A DNA stretch of 64,000 bases, from NCBI GenBank assembly GCA_003526375.1, contig DPDG01000104.1, forward strand, positions 1-64,000, given 5' to 3'. Shown here piece after piece: positions 23,505-31,710 of this stretch. The notes under the pieces were generated by a model that saw only the letters and a program-made list of their open reading frames with translations, was not told the DNA's origin and did not search any database. Both the position numbers and the translations under genes were made by a program. Position 1 is the first letter of the stretch. Each line of letters opens with the position of its first letter. The stretch comes from Lentisphaeria bacterium (GTDB taxonomy: Bacteria; Verrucomicrobiota; Lentisphaeria; Victivallales; UBA1829).

Positions 23505-24743
23505 ATGGAGAACGGCAAGAAAACGGTTGACAGCACGGTTCACGATTCAGCACAGTCGATGAAGGACAGCAACAGGGTGGGGTGCTCAATCCGCGAGCAT
23601 CTGAAGAACGTAAGACAAAGAACAGATTTGAATTTCTGTAATAATCCCCGTTTGTCAAGGGCGGCATTACGTAGAAGCAGTCAATCCCGGTGCGACCTCG
23701 TTTCTTCTTTCTTCTTTCAAATGTTCCATTGTTTTAATGTTCGATTGTTCCAATGTTTTTCTACTTCTTACTTCCCTGTTCCCGGTTCGAGATTCTTACT
23801 TCGCAAGGTGAAAATACGGATTTTCACCCTGATAGAGCTCCTCATGAGGGAAAGTTGTAAAAGTGGTATTTCATTCCGGCAGCAAGGCTGGACAGGACGT
23901 TGCCAGTCCCCTGATCCTGCTTCTTCTTTCTTCCTTCCATTGTTGAATTGTTCCAATGTTCAATTGTTCCAATGTTTTTCTACTTCTTACTTCCCTGTTC
24001 CCGGTTTGAGATTCTTACTTCGCAGGGTGAAAATGAGAATTTTCACCCTGATAGAGCTCCTCATCGTGATTGCGATCATCGCGATTTTAGCCTCAATGCT
24101 CCTGCCCGCCCTGAACAAAGCGCGGGAACGGGCACGCTCCACTCTGTGCATGAACAATCTCAAGACACTGGGAACAGCAGTTCAGATGTATTCCGATGAC
24201 AACAGAGGCTTTGCTCCGGGAGGCGGCTTGAAGATAAAATATGAAATCTGGACAAAGACCAGCGCCTATGGACTGGCTTCCTATCTAGGCTGCAAAGAGG
24301 ACGCGACGACTCACCCTCCAAAATCCATTTTCTGCTCCAAGGGCGGCAGGGATTGTAAAACGCCGCAGGGAAAAATCATAATGGTCAGTCCAGGCGCCGA
24401 TAGCTATGACACCCGGATCAATTTCAGCTATGCCTTGAATTACCATCTGACGAATATTGGAATAGCTGGAAGACCCGATGCGTATCAGAAATATTCCACG
24501 GGAAAATCGCCCAGCTCGCGGATGATTGTCTGTGAAATCGGGAAAAATCCGCAGTATGGTAGCAGTATTCCGACTGCTGTATGCGTGGACAGAACCGATT
24601 ATTTCAGGCTAAGTCATCCGCTTGGCAGAACGACCAATTTGGCATACTGCGATGGACATGTCGCCCCCTACATATTCAAAGGGAGCTATTCCGGCTGGTA
24701 TGCGGCAAACGATCCGGAATGGCTTTTCCGTGACAATTACTGA
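23505..24743 (+). CDS. Pseudopilin-like protein with double inserted N-terminal leader
   Basis: The start at ATG 23505 follows GGAGG by five bases and gives 412 residues. The frame contains two full copies of the signal start: KIRIFTLIELL (about residues 104-114), which lacks a Met (ATA codon), and MRIFTLIELLIVIAIIAILASMLLPAL from the internal ATG 24033 (residue 177). Only the second runs into the hydrophobic helix. The body ends with HPLGRTTNLAYCDGH, an H-X11-DG variant. From 24033 the protein would be 236 residues. It lies between a helical-barrel protein and a secreted DIE-motif protein. The leader is Ser/Phe/Arg-rich with repeats of NVxLFQCFSTSYFPVPG. Confidence 0.8.
   Translation: MENGKKTVDSTVHDSAQSMKDSNRVGCSIREHLKNVRQRTDLNFCNNPRLSRAALRRSSQSRCDLVSSFFFQMFHCFNVRLFQCFSTSYFPVPGSRFLLRKVKIRIFTLIELLMRESCKSGISFRQQGWTGRCQSPDPASSFFLPLLNCSNVQLFQCFSTSYFPVPGLRFLLRRVKMRIFTLIELLIVIAIIAILASMLLPALNKARERARSTLCMNNLKTLGTAVQMYSDDNRGFAPGGGLKIKYEIWTKTSAYGLASYLGCKEDATTHPPKSIFCSKGGRDCKTPQGKIIMVSPGADSYDTRINFSYALNYHLTNIGIAGRPDAYQKYSTGKSPSSRMIVCEIGKNPQYGSSIPTAVCVDRTDYFRLSHPLGRTTNLAYCDGHVAPYIFKGSYSGWYAANDPEWLFRDNY
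23807..23828 (+). promoter_or_regulatory. Decayed start-codon hairpin (ATG lost)
   Basis: GGTGAAAAT (23807-23815) still pairs with ATTTTCACC (23820-23828), but the loop is ACGG and the start codon has become ATA, so this upstream copy can no longer start translation. Confidence 0.55.
24023..24050 (+). promoter_or_regulatory. Start-codon hairpin of the pseudopilin signal
   Basis: CAGGGTGAAAAT (24023-24034) pairs perfectly over 12 bases with ATTTTCACCCTG (24039-24050) around a GAGA tetraloop; ATG is at 24033-24035. Compared with the copies at 4444 and 17675, one A-T pair is replaced by G-C, changing the Phe codon from TTT to TTC without changing the protein. Confidence 0.7.
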
Positions 24744-24778
24744 ATTTCAAATAAAAAATATCAAAACAAGGAGAAAAC

Positions 24779-26446
24779 ATGATCCGAACCAAAATTCTTT
24801 CATCGCTTCTGACACTCTGTCTGACTGCAAGCGGACTTCCAGCAACGGAACCGCCAATGAAAATCATGAAACACAATGTCAAAATCATCAGTCTGTCGTG
24901 GAATACACCGCGGGCAGATGAATACGCAAGAAGACTGCCGGATCTGGAAAAGAACTGTCCGGCCGACGGGTTGGTCATTGAAATTAATGGAAAAGCACGT
25001 ATTGTTAACGGCAGGAAATTCATCCCCGGCACTCGAACACCAATGGGTAAAATTGCTTGGAAATATGAAGATTTCACGGATGTGATCGCTGCCTTGAAAA
25101 AGGTGAAAAGCAAGAAGTTCACTCACAATTTCTTTTATACTATTCCCTGCCCCGGCGACATAGACTGGATGTCCGATTCCGACTGGGCCGCCATCACCAA
25201 CAACTACGGTCTCGCCGCCCGAATCGCCAAAGAAGTCGGGATGAAGGGAATTCTGCTGGATATTGAACAATACGGCGAGAAGTTTTGGACTCCGAAATTC
25301 AAACAATCCGGCAAAAATTTTGAAGAAATCTGTACAATAGCCCGTCAACGCGGACAAGAATGGGGTAAGGCGGTTTTTTCTCAATATCCCGACATTGTCA
25401 TATTTGCCCTGACCATGTTCAGCTCCCATAACGGCTACCGAATGGTACAACCTTTCTTCAACGGGGTGCTTGATGTCATGCCGCCGACTGCGGTGTTTAC
25501 CGACGGACATGAAACGGAAGGTTATAAAGCAAACAATGTGATTGAATATGACCGGATGTTGCGGGATAAGTTCCGCCATTTCCCGAAACTCGTCGAGCCG
25601 GAAAACAGAAACAAATATTTCACACAGGTCCGGCTGGCTCCAGCATTCTACTTGGATGCTATCTTTTTGGGGCGTCCGGCTTCATGGTCCAAGATACTGA
25701 ATCTGAAACCCGGAGCGGACAAACTGGCTTTTTTCCAGCGCAACCTGTTTGCCGCTATGAGATCAGGCGAAGATTATATCTGGCTTTACGGCGAACGTGC
25801 CTGCTGGGGAGAAGGACGAGTCAAAAACTTCTTCACCCGTCTGGAAACTACGGAGCCGGGCATCTACCAAATGGTAGAAAATCTGCGCTGCCCGGAAAAG
25901 ATTGATGTTTCCAAGCTCCGCAATCTGCTGGGTGCGGCTGATTTTAAAAGCGGACTCAGCCCGTGGAAATTCTGGCAGATCGAAGAAAACCAGAAAAAAG
26001 TTGCTTGGGATAAAAACCGTAAGGGTGAAAAATATGCAGAAAATGATCAAAAGGATATGAAACTCCTAGGTAATGCCTCTGTACAGAACGGCGAACTCCG
26101 GATTCAGGGCACAGCCTTCAGTGAAACATATCAGAAGGTCAAAGTCAAGCCGGAGACAATCTATCTACTCCGCGTCCAGTTTCGACATGACAAAAACAGC
26201 CACGGGGCCTGCTGGATCGGAATGGGCTATCAGGATAAGAACAACATTCCTCTGACTCGTACTGATAAATCAGACACTTGGTGGGTCAACCGGTCCACCA
26301 ACGGAGAATGGGTCGAAATGAATCGTCTAATCATGATTCCCCCGGATGTAGAGAGCGCCTCAGTACGCCTGGGAACAGGTGGTATGCGGGATAGTGATGT
26401 AATCTCTTTCCGAAATGTTTGGTTCTGCGAACTTCCGCCCAAGTAA
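24779..26446 (+). CDS. Secreted DIE-motif protein with C-terminal carbohydrate-binding-like domain
   Basis: The 555-residue protein follows AAGGAG and has a signal peptide (MIRTKILSSLLTLCLTASGLPA). Residues of about 30-380 are homologous to the protein at 5198-6349, including KGILLDIEQY (D161, E163), RGQEWGKAVFSQYPDIVIF, FFNGVLDVMPPTAVFTDGHE and EDYIWLYGERACWG. An extra C-terminal domain of about 170 residues looks like a CBM4/9-type jelly roll (SVQNGELRIQGTAFSETYQKVKVKPETIYLLRVQFRHD...VESASVRLGTGGM). The added binding module supports a role on polysaccharide. No catalytic family was recognised. It closes the operon with the double-leader pseudopilin and is followed by a hairpin terminator. 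Confidence 0.75.
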   Translation: MIRTKILSSLLTLCLTASGLPATEPPMKIMKHNVKIISLSWNTPRADEYARRLPDLEKNCPADGLVIEINGKARIVNGRKFIPGTRTPMGKIAWKYEDFTDVIAALKKVKSKKFTHNFFYTIPCPGDIDWMSDSDWAAITNNYGLAARIAKEVGMKGILLDIEQYGEKFWTPKFKQSGKNFEEICTIARQRGQEWGKAVFSQYPDIVIFALTMFSSHNGYRMVQPFFNGVLDVMPPTAVFTDGHETEGYKANNVIEYDRMLRDKFRHFPKLVEPENRNKYFTQVRLAPAFYLDAIFLGRPASWSKILNLKPGADKLAFFQRNLFAAMRSGEDYIWLYGERACWGEGRVKNFFTRLETTEPGIYQMVENLRCPEKIDVSKLRNLLGAADFKSGLSPWKFWQIEENQKKVAWDKNRKGEKYAENDQKDMKLLGNASVQNGELRIQGTAFSETYQKVKVKPETIYLLRVQFRHDKNSHGACWIGMGYQDKNNIPLTRTDKSDTWWVNRSTNGEWVEMNRLIMIPPDVESASVRLGTGGMRDSDVISFRNVWFCELPPK

Positions 26447-26469
26447 GTGACACAACCTGATCTATTTCC

Positions 26470-26506
26470 AAAATCCTCCTTGAACAAAACGTCTGGGGAG
26501 GATTTT
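26470..26506 (+). terminator. Hairpin terminator after the DIE-motif protein
   Basis: AAAATCCTCC (26470-26479) pairs perfectly with GGAGGATTTT (26497-26506), 23 bases after the stop codon. A/T runs on both arms allow function in either direction. Confidence 0.65.
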
Positions 26507-26668
26507 CTCAGTTCTCTCTGGAAATTGACAGGAAGAATGAGATTTGTTTGTTAAATTAATTGAATCCGCTCCGGCAGATTGAAATCCCAACCCGAAATTA
26601 CATTGTCCGCATCCGTTATTCATTCTTTTGCCTGCGGCGGGGCTGTCTATTGAATCCGCCGCAATTAT

Positions 26669-26708
26669 TTTGCGGGAGAAGATGAAAAATCATTTTTTCT
26701 CCCGCAAA
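26669..26708. promoter_or_regulatory. Long perfect hairpin upstream of the TPR protein gene
   Basis: TTTGCGGGAGAA (26669-26680) and TTCTCCCGCAAA (26697-26708) pair over 12 bases, with an inner ATGA/TCAT stem. TTTGCG and CCCGC motifs recur just downstream. It may be a terminator, an operator or a 5' UTR structure. Confidence 0.4.
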
Positions 26709-26771
26709 GATTTGCGTTGATCATTTCCCGCATGTATATTCCACTCAAAAGAAGCTTGTGGAGGCTGTTTC

Positions 26772-28571
26772 ATGTCGGAAGAAAATGCTCAGAAAAAGAA
26801 TAAATTCCGTCCGGTTGTCTTCGGATGCCTGATTCCGTCCGCTGGATTTCTGGTGCTTGCAATCATTGCGGCACTGCTTCTGAGCCGAGCGGAACCGCCG
26901 GGGAAAAAGCCCGAATACATCAAATCCGCAGAACCCAGAATCGAACAGCGGATCAGCAATGTTGAGAAAAAGATACTGGAACATGCCTCGGACAGTTATG
27001 ATCCCGACACTACCGTCATGGCACTTTTTTCCATGGAAACCGCGATCCGGAATGCGGGAAATTTTGAACAGTTGACCGAATATATCGTTCAGGAGTCACC
27101 GGAAAAAGTCGCTCCTGAAATCCAGCTTCTGAAATACCGGTTCTTCAATGTCTATAAGAAACTGCTGTCGAACAAGGATTCCGAGGCGGATGCAAAGTCC
27201 ATTTACAGGACGGCGCAGGGAGCGCTCCTTGATTTCGCTTCGACGGTGGACCCCCTCGCTTTCACTTACAGTCGTGCGCAGGCGCAGAAAATCTGGGAAA
27301 AACATCAGGCGCAGGTCCGCATGGATGCCGATCTACGCAGAAGGATCGAACGGAATCAGGATGAAATCGTTGATTTTCTGTTCGAGTTCATGACGCTCTC
27401 CTCCAAGTATTACAAGGAGTGGGAGCAGCTCTGCGCTCTGCGCGACCGGGCGTATCTCGCCGCATGGGAGGGCAGCCGGGATGAGGTCATCGCGAATGCA
27501 TCGGCGGCAGTCAGGCTTGCCCCCGATGAAAAAGAAGCACATATCCTGCTGATCATGGCGCTGCTGGAACGCAACCGGGAGGACGATCTTGCCGTTGCGA
27601 ACGGACTTATCAATGACTTTCTGAAAAAGTATCCGGACAATGCTTCAGGGTATCTTCTGCGCGGCGTGGCGAAGGTGCGGGGAAAACATCTCAATGAGGC
27701 TGCGACCGATTTTGCACAGGCGGCGGTCTATTTCCCGAAACAGCAGGAGGAGCTTTCCAACCGTCTCGGAGTCTACCGGAAACGAGCCTATCTCAATAAA
27801 TCCATGGAGGGGCGCATCATTGTCAATGCCTATCGCGCGATGATGTCGGGTTCCGGTTATTTCAGCCCGGATTTTCAACTGGCGCGCCTGATGCTGGAAG
27901 ACGGCAGGAAAACCGAGGCGCGGAAGAAGATCTTCGATCATTTTTTCCGCCGCCGGATGCAGGGGGAATGGGACAAGGTTCTGGATGATTTCCGTTTCTC
28001 CTACCGGTTCCTGAATACGGATCTGTTCAAAATCGACGACGGTTCGGGGAATACGGTGGATATTGCGATCGACTCCGCATTTTTCACGAACAGCGTGATT
28101 CTGAAAGTAACGAATACCGGCGGCAAGCCGCTGCACAACGTGACCATTCTTCTCTGTGTACGTTTTACGGACATGTTCAAGAAAGACTATATCTCGTTTC
28201 CCGTCGGTGAAACGCTTGCGCTGCTGAAGCCGGGGCAGACCGTTGAGATCGGGCGGCGCAACATCGGAGAAGTTTCGGAAAATATTCTCGGCATGAAGAA
28301 GAAATTCAAAGACATCATTGAATTTGCCGCCGTCATGATTTCAGACGAAACAATCTCATGGATCGAATCGAAAAATGTAGGCGAAATCCTGCCGGAACCG
28401 GTAAAAGAAAAGGAGCCGCTCCATCTCGGCAAGGCCAAAACGACAGCCGATGTCCTGACCGAAAAAGCCAAAGAAGTCGTGAAGGATGCCGTGAACAGCG
28501 TGATCGACAAGACCATAGACAAATTGAACGAGCCGGTAAAGGAGAAACCGGAAACGGAATCGAAGAAATGA
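26772..28571 (+). CDS. Membrane-anchored TPR-repeat protein
   Basis: The 599-residue protein starts after GGAGG. One transmembrane helix lies at residues 15-38 (VVFGCLIPSAGFLVLAIIAALLLS). The middle part contains TPR-like helices (residues about 225-310, for example RAYLAAWEGSRDEVIANASAAVRLAPDEKEAHILLIMALLERNREDDLAVANGLINDFLKKYPDNASGYLLRGVAKVRGKHLNEAATDFAQAA). A later beta-rich region (NSVILKVTNTGGKPLHNVTILLCVRF) resembles an Ig-like or FxLYD-type domain, and a low-complexity Lys/Val tail ends the protein. It is probably a scaffold on the outer face of the inner membrane; partners are unknown. Its stop overlaps the AraC start by three bases (ATGA). Confidence 0.7.
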   Translation: MSEENAQKKNKFRPVVFGCLIPSAGFLVLAIIAALLLSRAEPPGKKPEYIKSAEPRIEQRISNVEKKILEHASDSYDPDTTVMALFSMETAIRNAGNFEQLTEYIVQESPEKVAPEIQLLKYRFFNVYKKLLSNKDSEADAKSIYRTAQGALLDFASTVDPLAFTYSRAQAQKIWEKHQAQVRMDADLRRRIERNQDEIVDFLFEFMTLSSKYYKEWEQLCALRDRAYLAAWEGSRDEVIANASAAVRLAPDEKEAHILLIMALLERNREDDLAVANGLINDFLKKYPDNASGYLLRGVAKVRGKHLNEAATDFAQAAVYFPKQQEELSNRLGVYRKRAYLNKSMEGRIIVNAYRAMMSGSGYFSPDFQLARLMLEDGRKTEARKKIFDHFFRRRMQGEWDKVLDDFRFSYRFLNTDLFKIDDGSGNTVDIAIDSAFFTNSVILKVTNTGGKPLHNVTILLCVRFTDMFKKDYISFPVGETLALLKPGQTVEIGRRNIGEVSENILGMKKKFKDIIEFAAVMISDETISWIESKNVGEILPEPVKEKEPLHLGKAKTTADVLTEKAKEVVKDAVNSVIDKTIDKLNEPVKEKPETESKK

Positions 28572-29380
28572 ATTATTTCAACGACATCAGTTTCGTCACT
28601 TACGGAATTACCGACTGGGTGGAAAATACCGCCTGCGGACGCCGTTTCGAGGGATATTACGGGATACAATATGTTTTTGACGGAGAGATTTTCGCCCATG
28701 TGAATGAGAATCCCGTGGAAATCGCGGAGGGTCCGGTTGTATTCATCACTTACCCCGGCGTCTCTTTCTCCTACGGTTCCCGTCCCGGAATGCAGCGGCG
28801 GCAGGCACATATCTGTTTCAAGGGGGAACGGGTGAAACGTTACCTGAAAAGCGGCCTGCTCCAATTACGGGAAAGGGATCTTTTCATTCGGATTACGGCA
28901 AATGAACCGTTCATGCAGGCGGTCCGTTCGCTTCAGAAAAACCTGCGGATTCCCGGAAATTCCCAGCATGCACGCGCAGTCCTGCTTCTGGAGGAGCTGC
29001 TGCTCCAGCTTCAGGAACAATCGCCGGGACGCGTGAACAGTTCCAGCCAGTATATCAGGCAGCTTCATTCTCTGCGGGAAAAGATCGCCGATACTCCGTA
29101 TCTGCCGTGGGATTTTGAAAAAGAGGCGGAAAAACTTTCCGTGTCCTATGTCCATTTCCGCCGGATCTTCCGTCAGGTGACAGGCTGGTCTCCGGGGCAG
29201 TATCTGCTGGAATGCCGCTTGCGCCATGCTGAAAAACTGTTGATGACCTCACATCTCCGGATCAGTGAAATTTCCAACGAGTGCGGTTTTGAAGACGAAT
29301 TTCACTTTTCCCGGATTTTCAAAAAACACCGCGCCATGTCTCCCTCCCGCCTGCGCGCCCTCTACGGGATGCAGGAGTGA
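28568..29380 (+). CDS. AraC-family transcriptional regulator
   Basis: The 270-residue protein starts at ATG 28568, overlapping the upstream stop. It has an N-terminal cupin-like domain (GYYGIQYVFDGEIFAHVNENPVEIAEGPVVFITYPG) and a C-terminal AraC domain (FEKEAEKLSVSYVHFRRIFRQVTGWSPGQYLLECRLRHAEKLLMTSHLRISEISNECGFEDEFHFSRIFKKHRAMSPSRLR). It probably controls nearby sugar genes such as the Gfo/Idh/MocA set downstream, by position only. Confidence 0.9.
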   Translation: MNYFNDISFVTYGITDWVENTACGRRFEGYYGIQYVFDGEIFAHVNENPVEIAEGPVVFITYPGVSFSYGSRPGMQRRQAHICFKGERVKRYLKSGLLQLRERDLFIRITANEPFMQAVRSLQKNLRIPGNSQHARAVLLLEELLLQLQEQSPGRVNSSSQYIRQLHSLREKIADTPYLPWDFEKEAEKLSVSYVHFRRIFRQVTGWSPGQYLLECRLRHAEKLLMTSHLRISEISNECGFEDEFHFSRIFKKHRAMSPSRLRALYGMQE

Positions 29381-29679
29381 CGGGAATATCTTCCGGCATC
29401 TCAGGAAACGCAGCAGAACACAGCGCGGCATTCCGGAAAATACGGGAGCGGTCATGCAACAGGTGTGCAGACTTGTGCCCCGGATGCCATGTTTCCGTGG
29501 TTTCTGCCGTCCGGAAAAAGCACGCAGATGCGTTTTTTGACTTCTGAAATGCCTTAAAATGATCAAAAAAGACATGGGTTTATCAAAAAAAACATTTGCT
29601 TTTTCCGCTTTTGCTGTATTTTTGTCAGTGGAAAGAAAAATTCTCCAACAGTATCAAAACAAACAAAAGGATTGATGTG
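29381..29679. other. Intergenic spacer with weak hairpin, promoter side of the Gfo/Idh/MocA operon
   Basis: A hairpin with flanking A and T runs (AAAAAGCACGCA-GA-TGCGTTTTTT, about 29515-29540) could terminate the AraC transcript. An ATCAAAAAA motif occurs twice (about 29560-29590). A T-rich promoter-like stretch follows and AAAAGG precedes ATG 29680. Confidence 0.45.
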
Positions 29680-30582
29680 ATGGAAAATAAAATCAAGGTC
29701 GCGATCATCGGGCTTGACACCAGTCATGCGGTGGAGTTCCCGAAACTCATGCAGGACCCTGCGGTTCCGGAACAGAATCAGGTTCACGATCTGGTCGCAA
29801 CAAGATGTCTCCGTTTCGAGACCCCGTTCCAGAATAAAGAGGGACTTGACAAGCGCCAGGCTTATCTTGAAAGCATCGGCGTCATGGTGACGGAGGATTT
29901 CGATACCGCCGTCGCAGACTGCGATGCGATCATGATCGAGATCAATGATCCCGCAAAGCATCTTGAATATTTTGAAAAGTGCGCCGGCCTCGGAAAGCCG
30001 ATCTTTCTCGACAAACCCTTTGCGGATACGCTCGACAACGCGGTCAGAATCATGCAGATTGCGAAAGAAAACAACGTGCGTTTCTTCACCTCTTCCTCGC
30101 TCCGGTATGATGTGGACTTCGTTGACGGGCTTGCAAAAGGAGTCAAACCGGAATCCGCGGTGGTCTGGGGACCCGTCGGCAGGGCGCCCGCCGGTTCTTC
30201 GATCGTCTGGTACGGCGTGCATGCATTTGAAATGCTCCAGCGCATCATGGGCTGCGGCGCCGTCAGTGTGAATGTGTCCGGCGACCGCAAGGGATATGTC
30301 TGCCATGTCGTCTACGGTGACGGACGACGGGGGATTGTGGAGCTTACTTACGGCTCCTACCGTTACGGAGGCGTCATTCGCGACGACCGTGAAAAAGAGG
30401 TCCTGTTCCAGGTTTCCTATCGCGTGCCGTTCTACCAGATGCTCATTATTGAGATCATTAAATTCTTCAAGGGCGAAAGCCAGGTCATCCCCCTTGAGGA
30501 TTCGTTCGAGGTCATGGCAATGCTTTCGGCGGCGGACCGTTCCGCCGCGACAGGCAGGCCCGAACCCGTATATGTCAAATAA
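29680..30582 (+). CDS. Gfo/Idh/MocA-family oxidoreductase
   Basis: The 300-residue protein has an N-terminal Rossmann start (KVAIIGLDTSHAVEFPKL), in which the usual G-x-G-x-x-G is altered to GLDTSH. A dinucleotide-binding core (DCDAIMIEINDPAKHLEYFEKCAGLGKPIFLDKPFAD) contains the family E/D-K-P motif as DKP. It is shorter than the typical 330-400 residues. Enzymes of this family oxidise or reduce sugars, inositols and amino sugars with NAD(P). It is the first of three family members in a row; the substrate is unknown. Confidence 0.85.
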   Translation: MENKIKVAIIGLDTSHAVEFPKLMQDPAVPEQNQVHDLVATRCLRFETPFQNKEGLDKRQAYLESIGVMVTEDFDTAVADCDAIMIEINDPAKHLEYFEKCAGLGKPIFLDKPFADTLDNAVRIMQIAKENNVRFFTSSSLRYDVDFVDGLAKGVKPESAVVWGPVGRAPAGSSIVWYGVHAFEMLQRIMGCGAVSVNVSGDRKGYVCHVVYGDGRRGIVELTYGSYRYGGVIRDDREKEVLFQVSYRVPFYQMLIIEIIKFFKGESQVIPLEDSFEVMAMLSAADRSAATGRPEPVYVK

Positions 30583-30618
30583 AACCGGATCAAATTCATA
30601 AATTCAAAAGGATTTAAA

Positions 30619-31701
30619 ATGAAGAGAATCAGAGTCGGAATCATCGGACAGGGACGCAGCGGACGCGATATCCACCGTCACCTGTTTGAAACTCAGGAAC
30701 AGCTCAAAGCGCGTTTTGAAGTCGTCGCCGTAGCGGATTATATCCCGGAACGCTGCGAAATCGAAGGCGTGACGCCTTCCCCTGAATTCAAAAAATACAG
30801 CGACTACAAAGAGATGCTCAAGGATCAGAGCATTGACCTGATCGTCAATTCGACCAGAAGCATGGATCATATCCCCGTCAGCATCGAGGCGATGGAAGCA
30901 GGGCATAACGTCGTCTGTGAAAAACCGCTTGCACGCCATGTGGCGGATGTCGATAAAGTTGCGGAGGCGGCGAAACGCACAGGAAAATTCTTCGCAGTGT
31001 TCCAGCAGTCCCGTTTCCGCCCGCTGTTCCGCAAGTGCCTGGAGGTCATGAACTCCGGCATCCTCGGACGCATCGTCATGGTCAAAATCGCCTACAACGG
31101 TTTCGGACGCCGCTGGGACTGGCAGACCATTCAGGACATGTGCGCCGGCGAACTCCTGAACACGGGTCCGCATCCGCTTGACCAGGCGATTCAGTTCTAC
31201 GGTGACGCCGACCCGGAAAAGATTGTCTGCACCATGGACCGCGCCAATACGTTCGGCGATGCGGAAGATCATATCAAGCTGCTTCTGATGGGCAAAGGGC
31301 ATCCGACGATCGACTTCGAAGTTTCCCGCTGCTGCATGTTCCCCGGAAACACCTATGAAATCTATGGGACAAACGGCGGGCTCAAGGCGGGCGGCGCCGA
31401 GGTCACATGGAAATATTTCCTGCCTTCCGAAGCTCCGGAACAGCATCTCGTCCGCGAGCCGCTTGAAGGTCCGGGACGGCTTCCGCGCTACTGCGGCGAA
31501 AAACTTCACTTCTATGAAGAAAAATGGACTGCGCCGGACTATGCGCTGGGCTTCGACTCCTGGGGAACCAAATATTACGAGCAGGTTTATGACGCGCTCA
31601 TGAACGGCAAACCCATGGAAGTCACGCTGGATCAGGTCAGGCGCCAGATCATGATCATCGAAGAGTGCCACAGGCAGAATCCTTTCCCGAAAATGAAGTA
31701 A
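30619..31701 (+). CDS. Gfo/Idh/MocA-family oxidoreductase
   Basis: The 360-residue protein has a classic Rossmann motif (RVGIIGQGRSGRDIHRHLF), the family EKP signature (AGHNVVCEKPLARH, about residue 97) and a C-terminal alpha/beta domain with GPHPLDQAIQFYGD, in which the His is the usual catalytic-region residue. Length is typical. It is transcribed with members of the same family on both sides (gaps of 36 and 9 bases), suggesting stepwise oxidation and reduction of one sugar or inositol derivative. Confidence 0.92.
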   Translation: MKRIRVGIIGQGRSGRDIHRHLFETQEQLKARFEVVAVADYIPERCEIEGVTPSPEFKKYSDYKEMLKDQSIDLIVNSTRSMDHIPVSIEAMEAGHNVVCEKPLARHVADVDKVAEAAKRTGKFFAVFQQSRFRPLFRKCLEVMNSGILGRIVMVKIAYNGFGRRWDWQTIQDMCAGELLNTGPHPLDQAIQFYGDADPEKIVCTMDRANTFGDAEDHIKLLLMGKGHPTIDFEVSRCCMFPGNTYEIYGTNGGLKAGGAEVTWKYFLPSEAPEQHLVREPLEGPGRLPRYCGEKLHFYEEKWTAPDYALGFDSWGTKYYEQVYDALMNGKPMEVTLDQVRRQIMIIEECHRQNPFPKMK

Positions 31702-31710
31702 GGTGAACGG

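Larger units (their letters stand above)
23751..24064 (+). repeat. Tandem 219-bp prepilin-leader repeat, two copies
   Basis: Bases 23751-23845 and 23970-24064 are direct repeats of 95 bases that differ at five positions, offset by 219 bases (73 codons). Each copy runs from CAATGTTTTTCTACTTC through the hairpin to GATAGAGCTCCTCAT. After the first copy the sequence continues GAGGGAAAGTTGTAAAAG...TCATTCCGGCAG, which matches the stretch after the decayed copy near 3970-4007; after the second it continues into the native IVIAII helix. Both copies are preceded by short repeated units of the type AATGTTCnATTGTTCC. The near identity suggests a recent event. Confidence 0.75.
26447..26771. other. Intergenic region with two hairpins
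   Basis: This 325-base spacer contains the terminator at 26470-26506 and a second large hairpin at 26669-26708, and otherwise no convincing gene. The last part carries the GGAGG site for the gene at 26772. Confidence 0.5.

Noticed and set aside
23701..24064. Short spaced repeats considered as a CRISPR array
   Set aside because: The units are short, unevenly spaced and lie inside an open reading frame; no cas gene is present.
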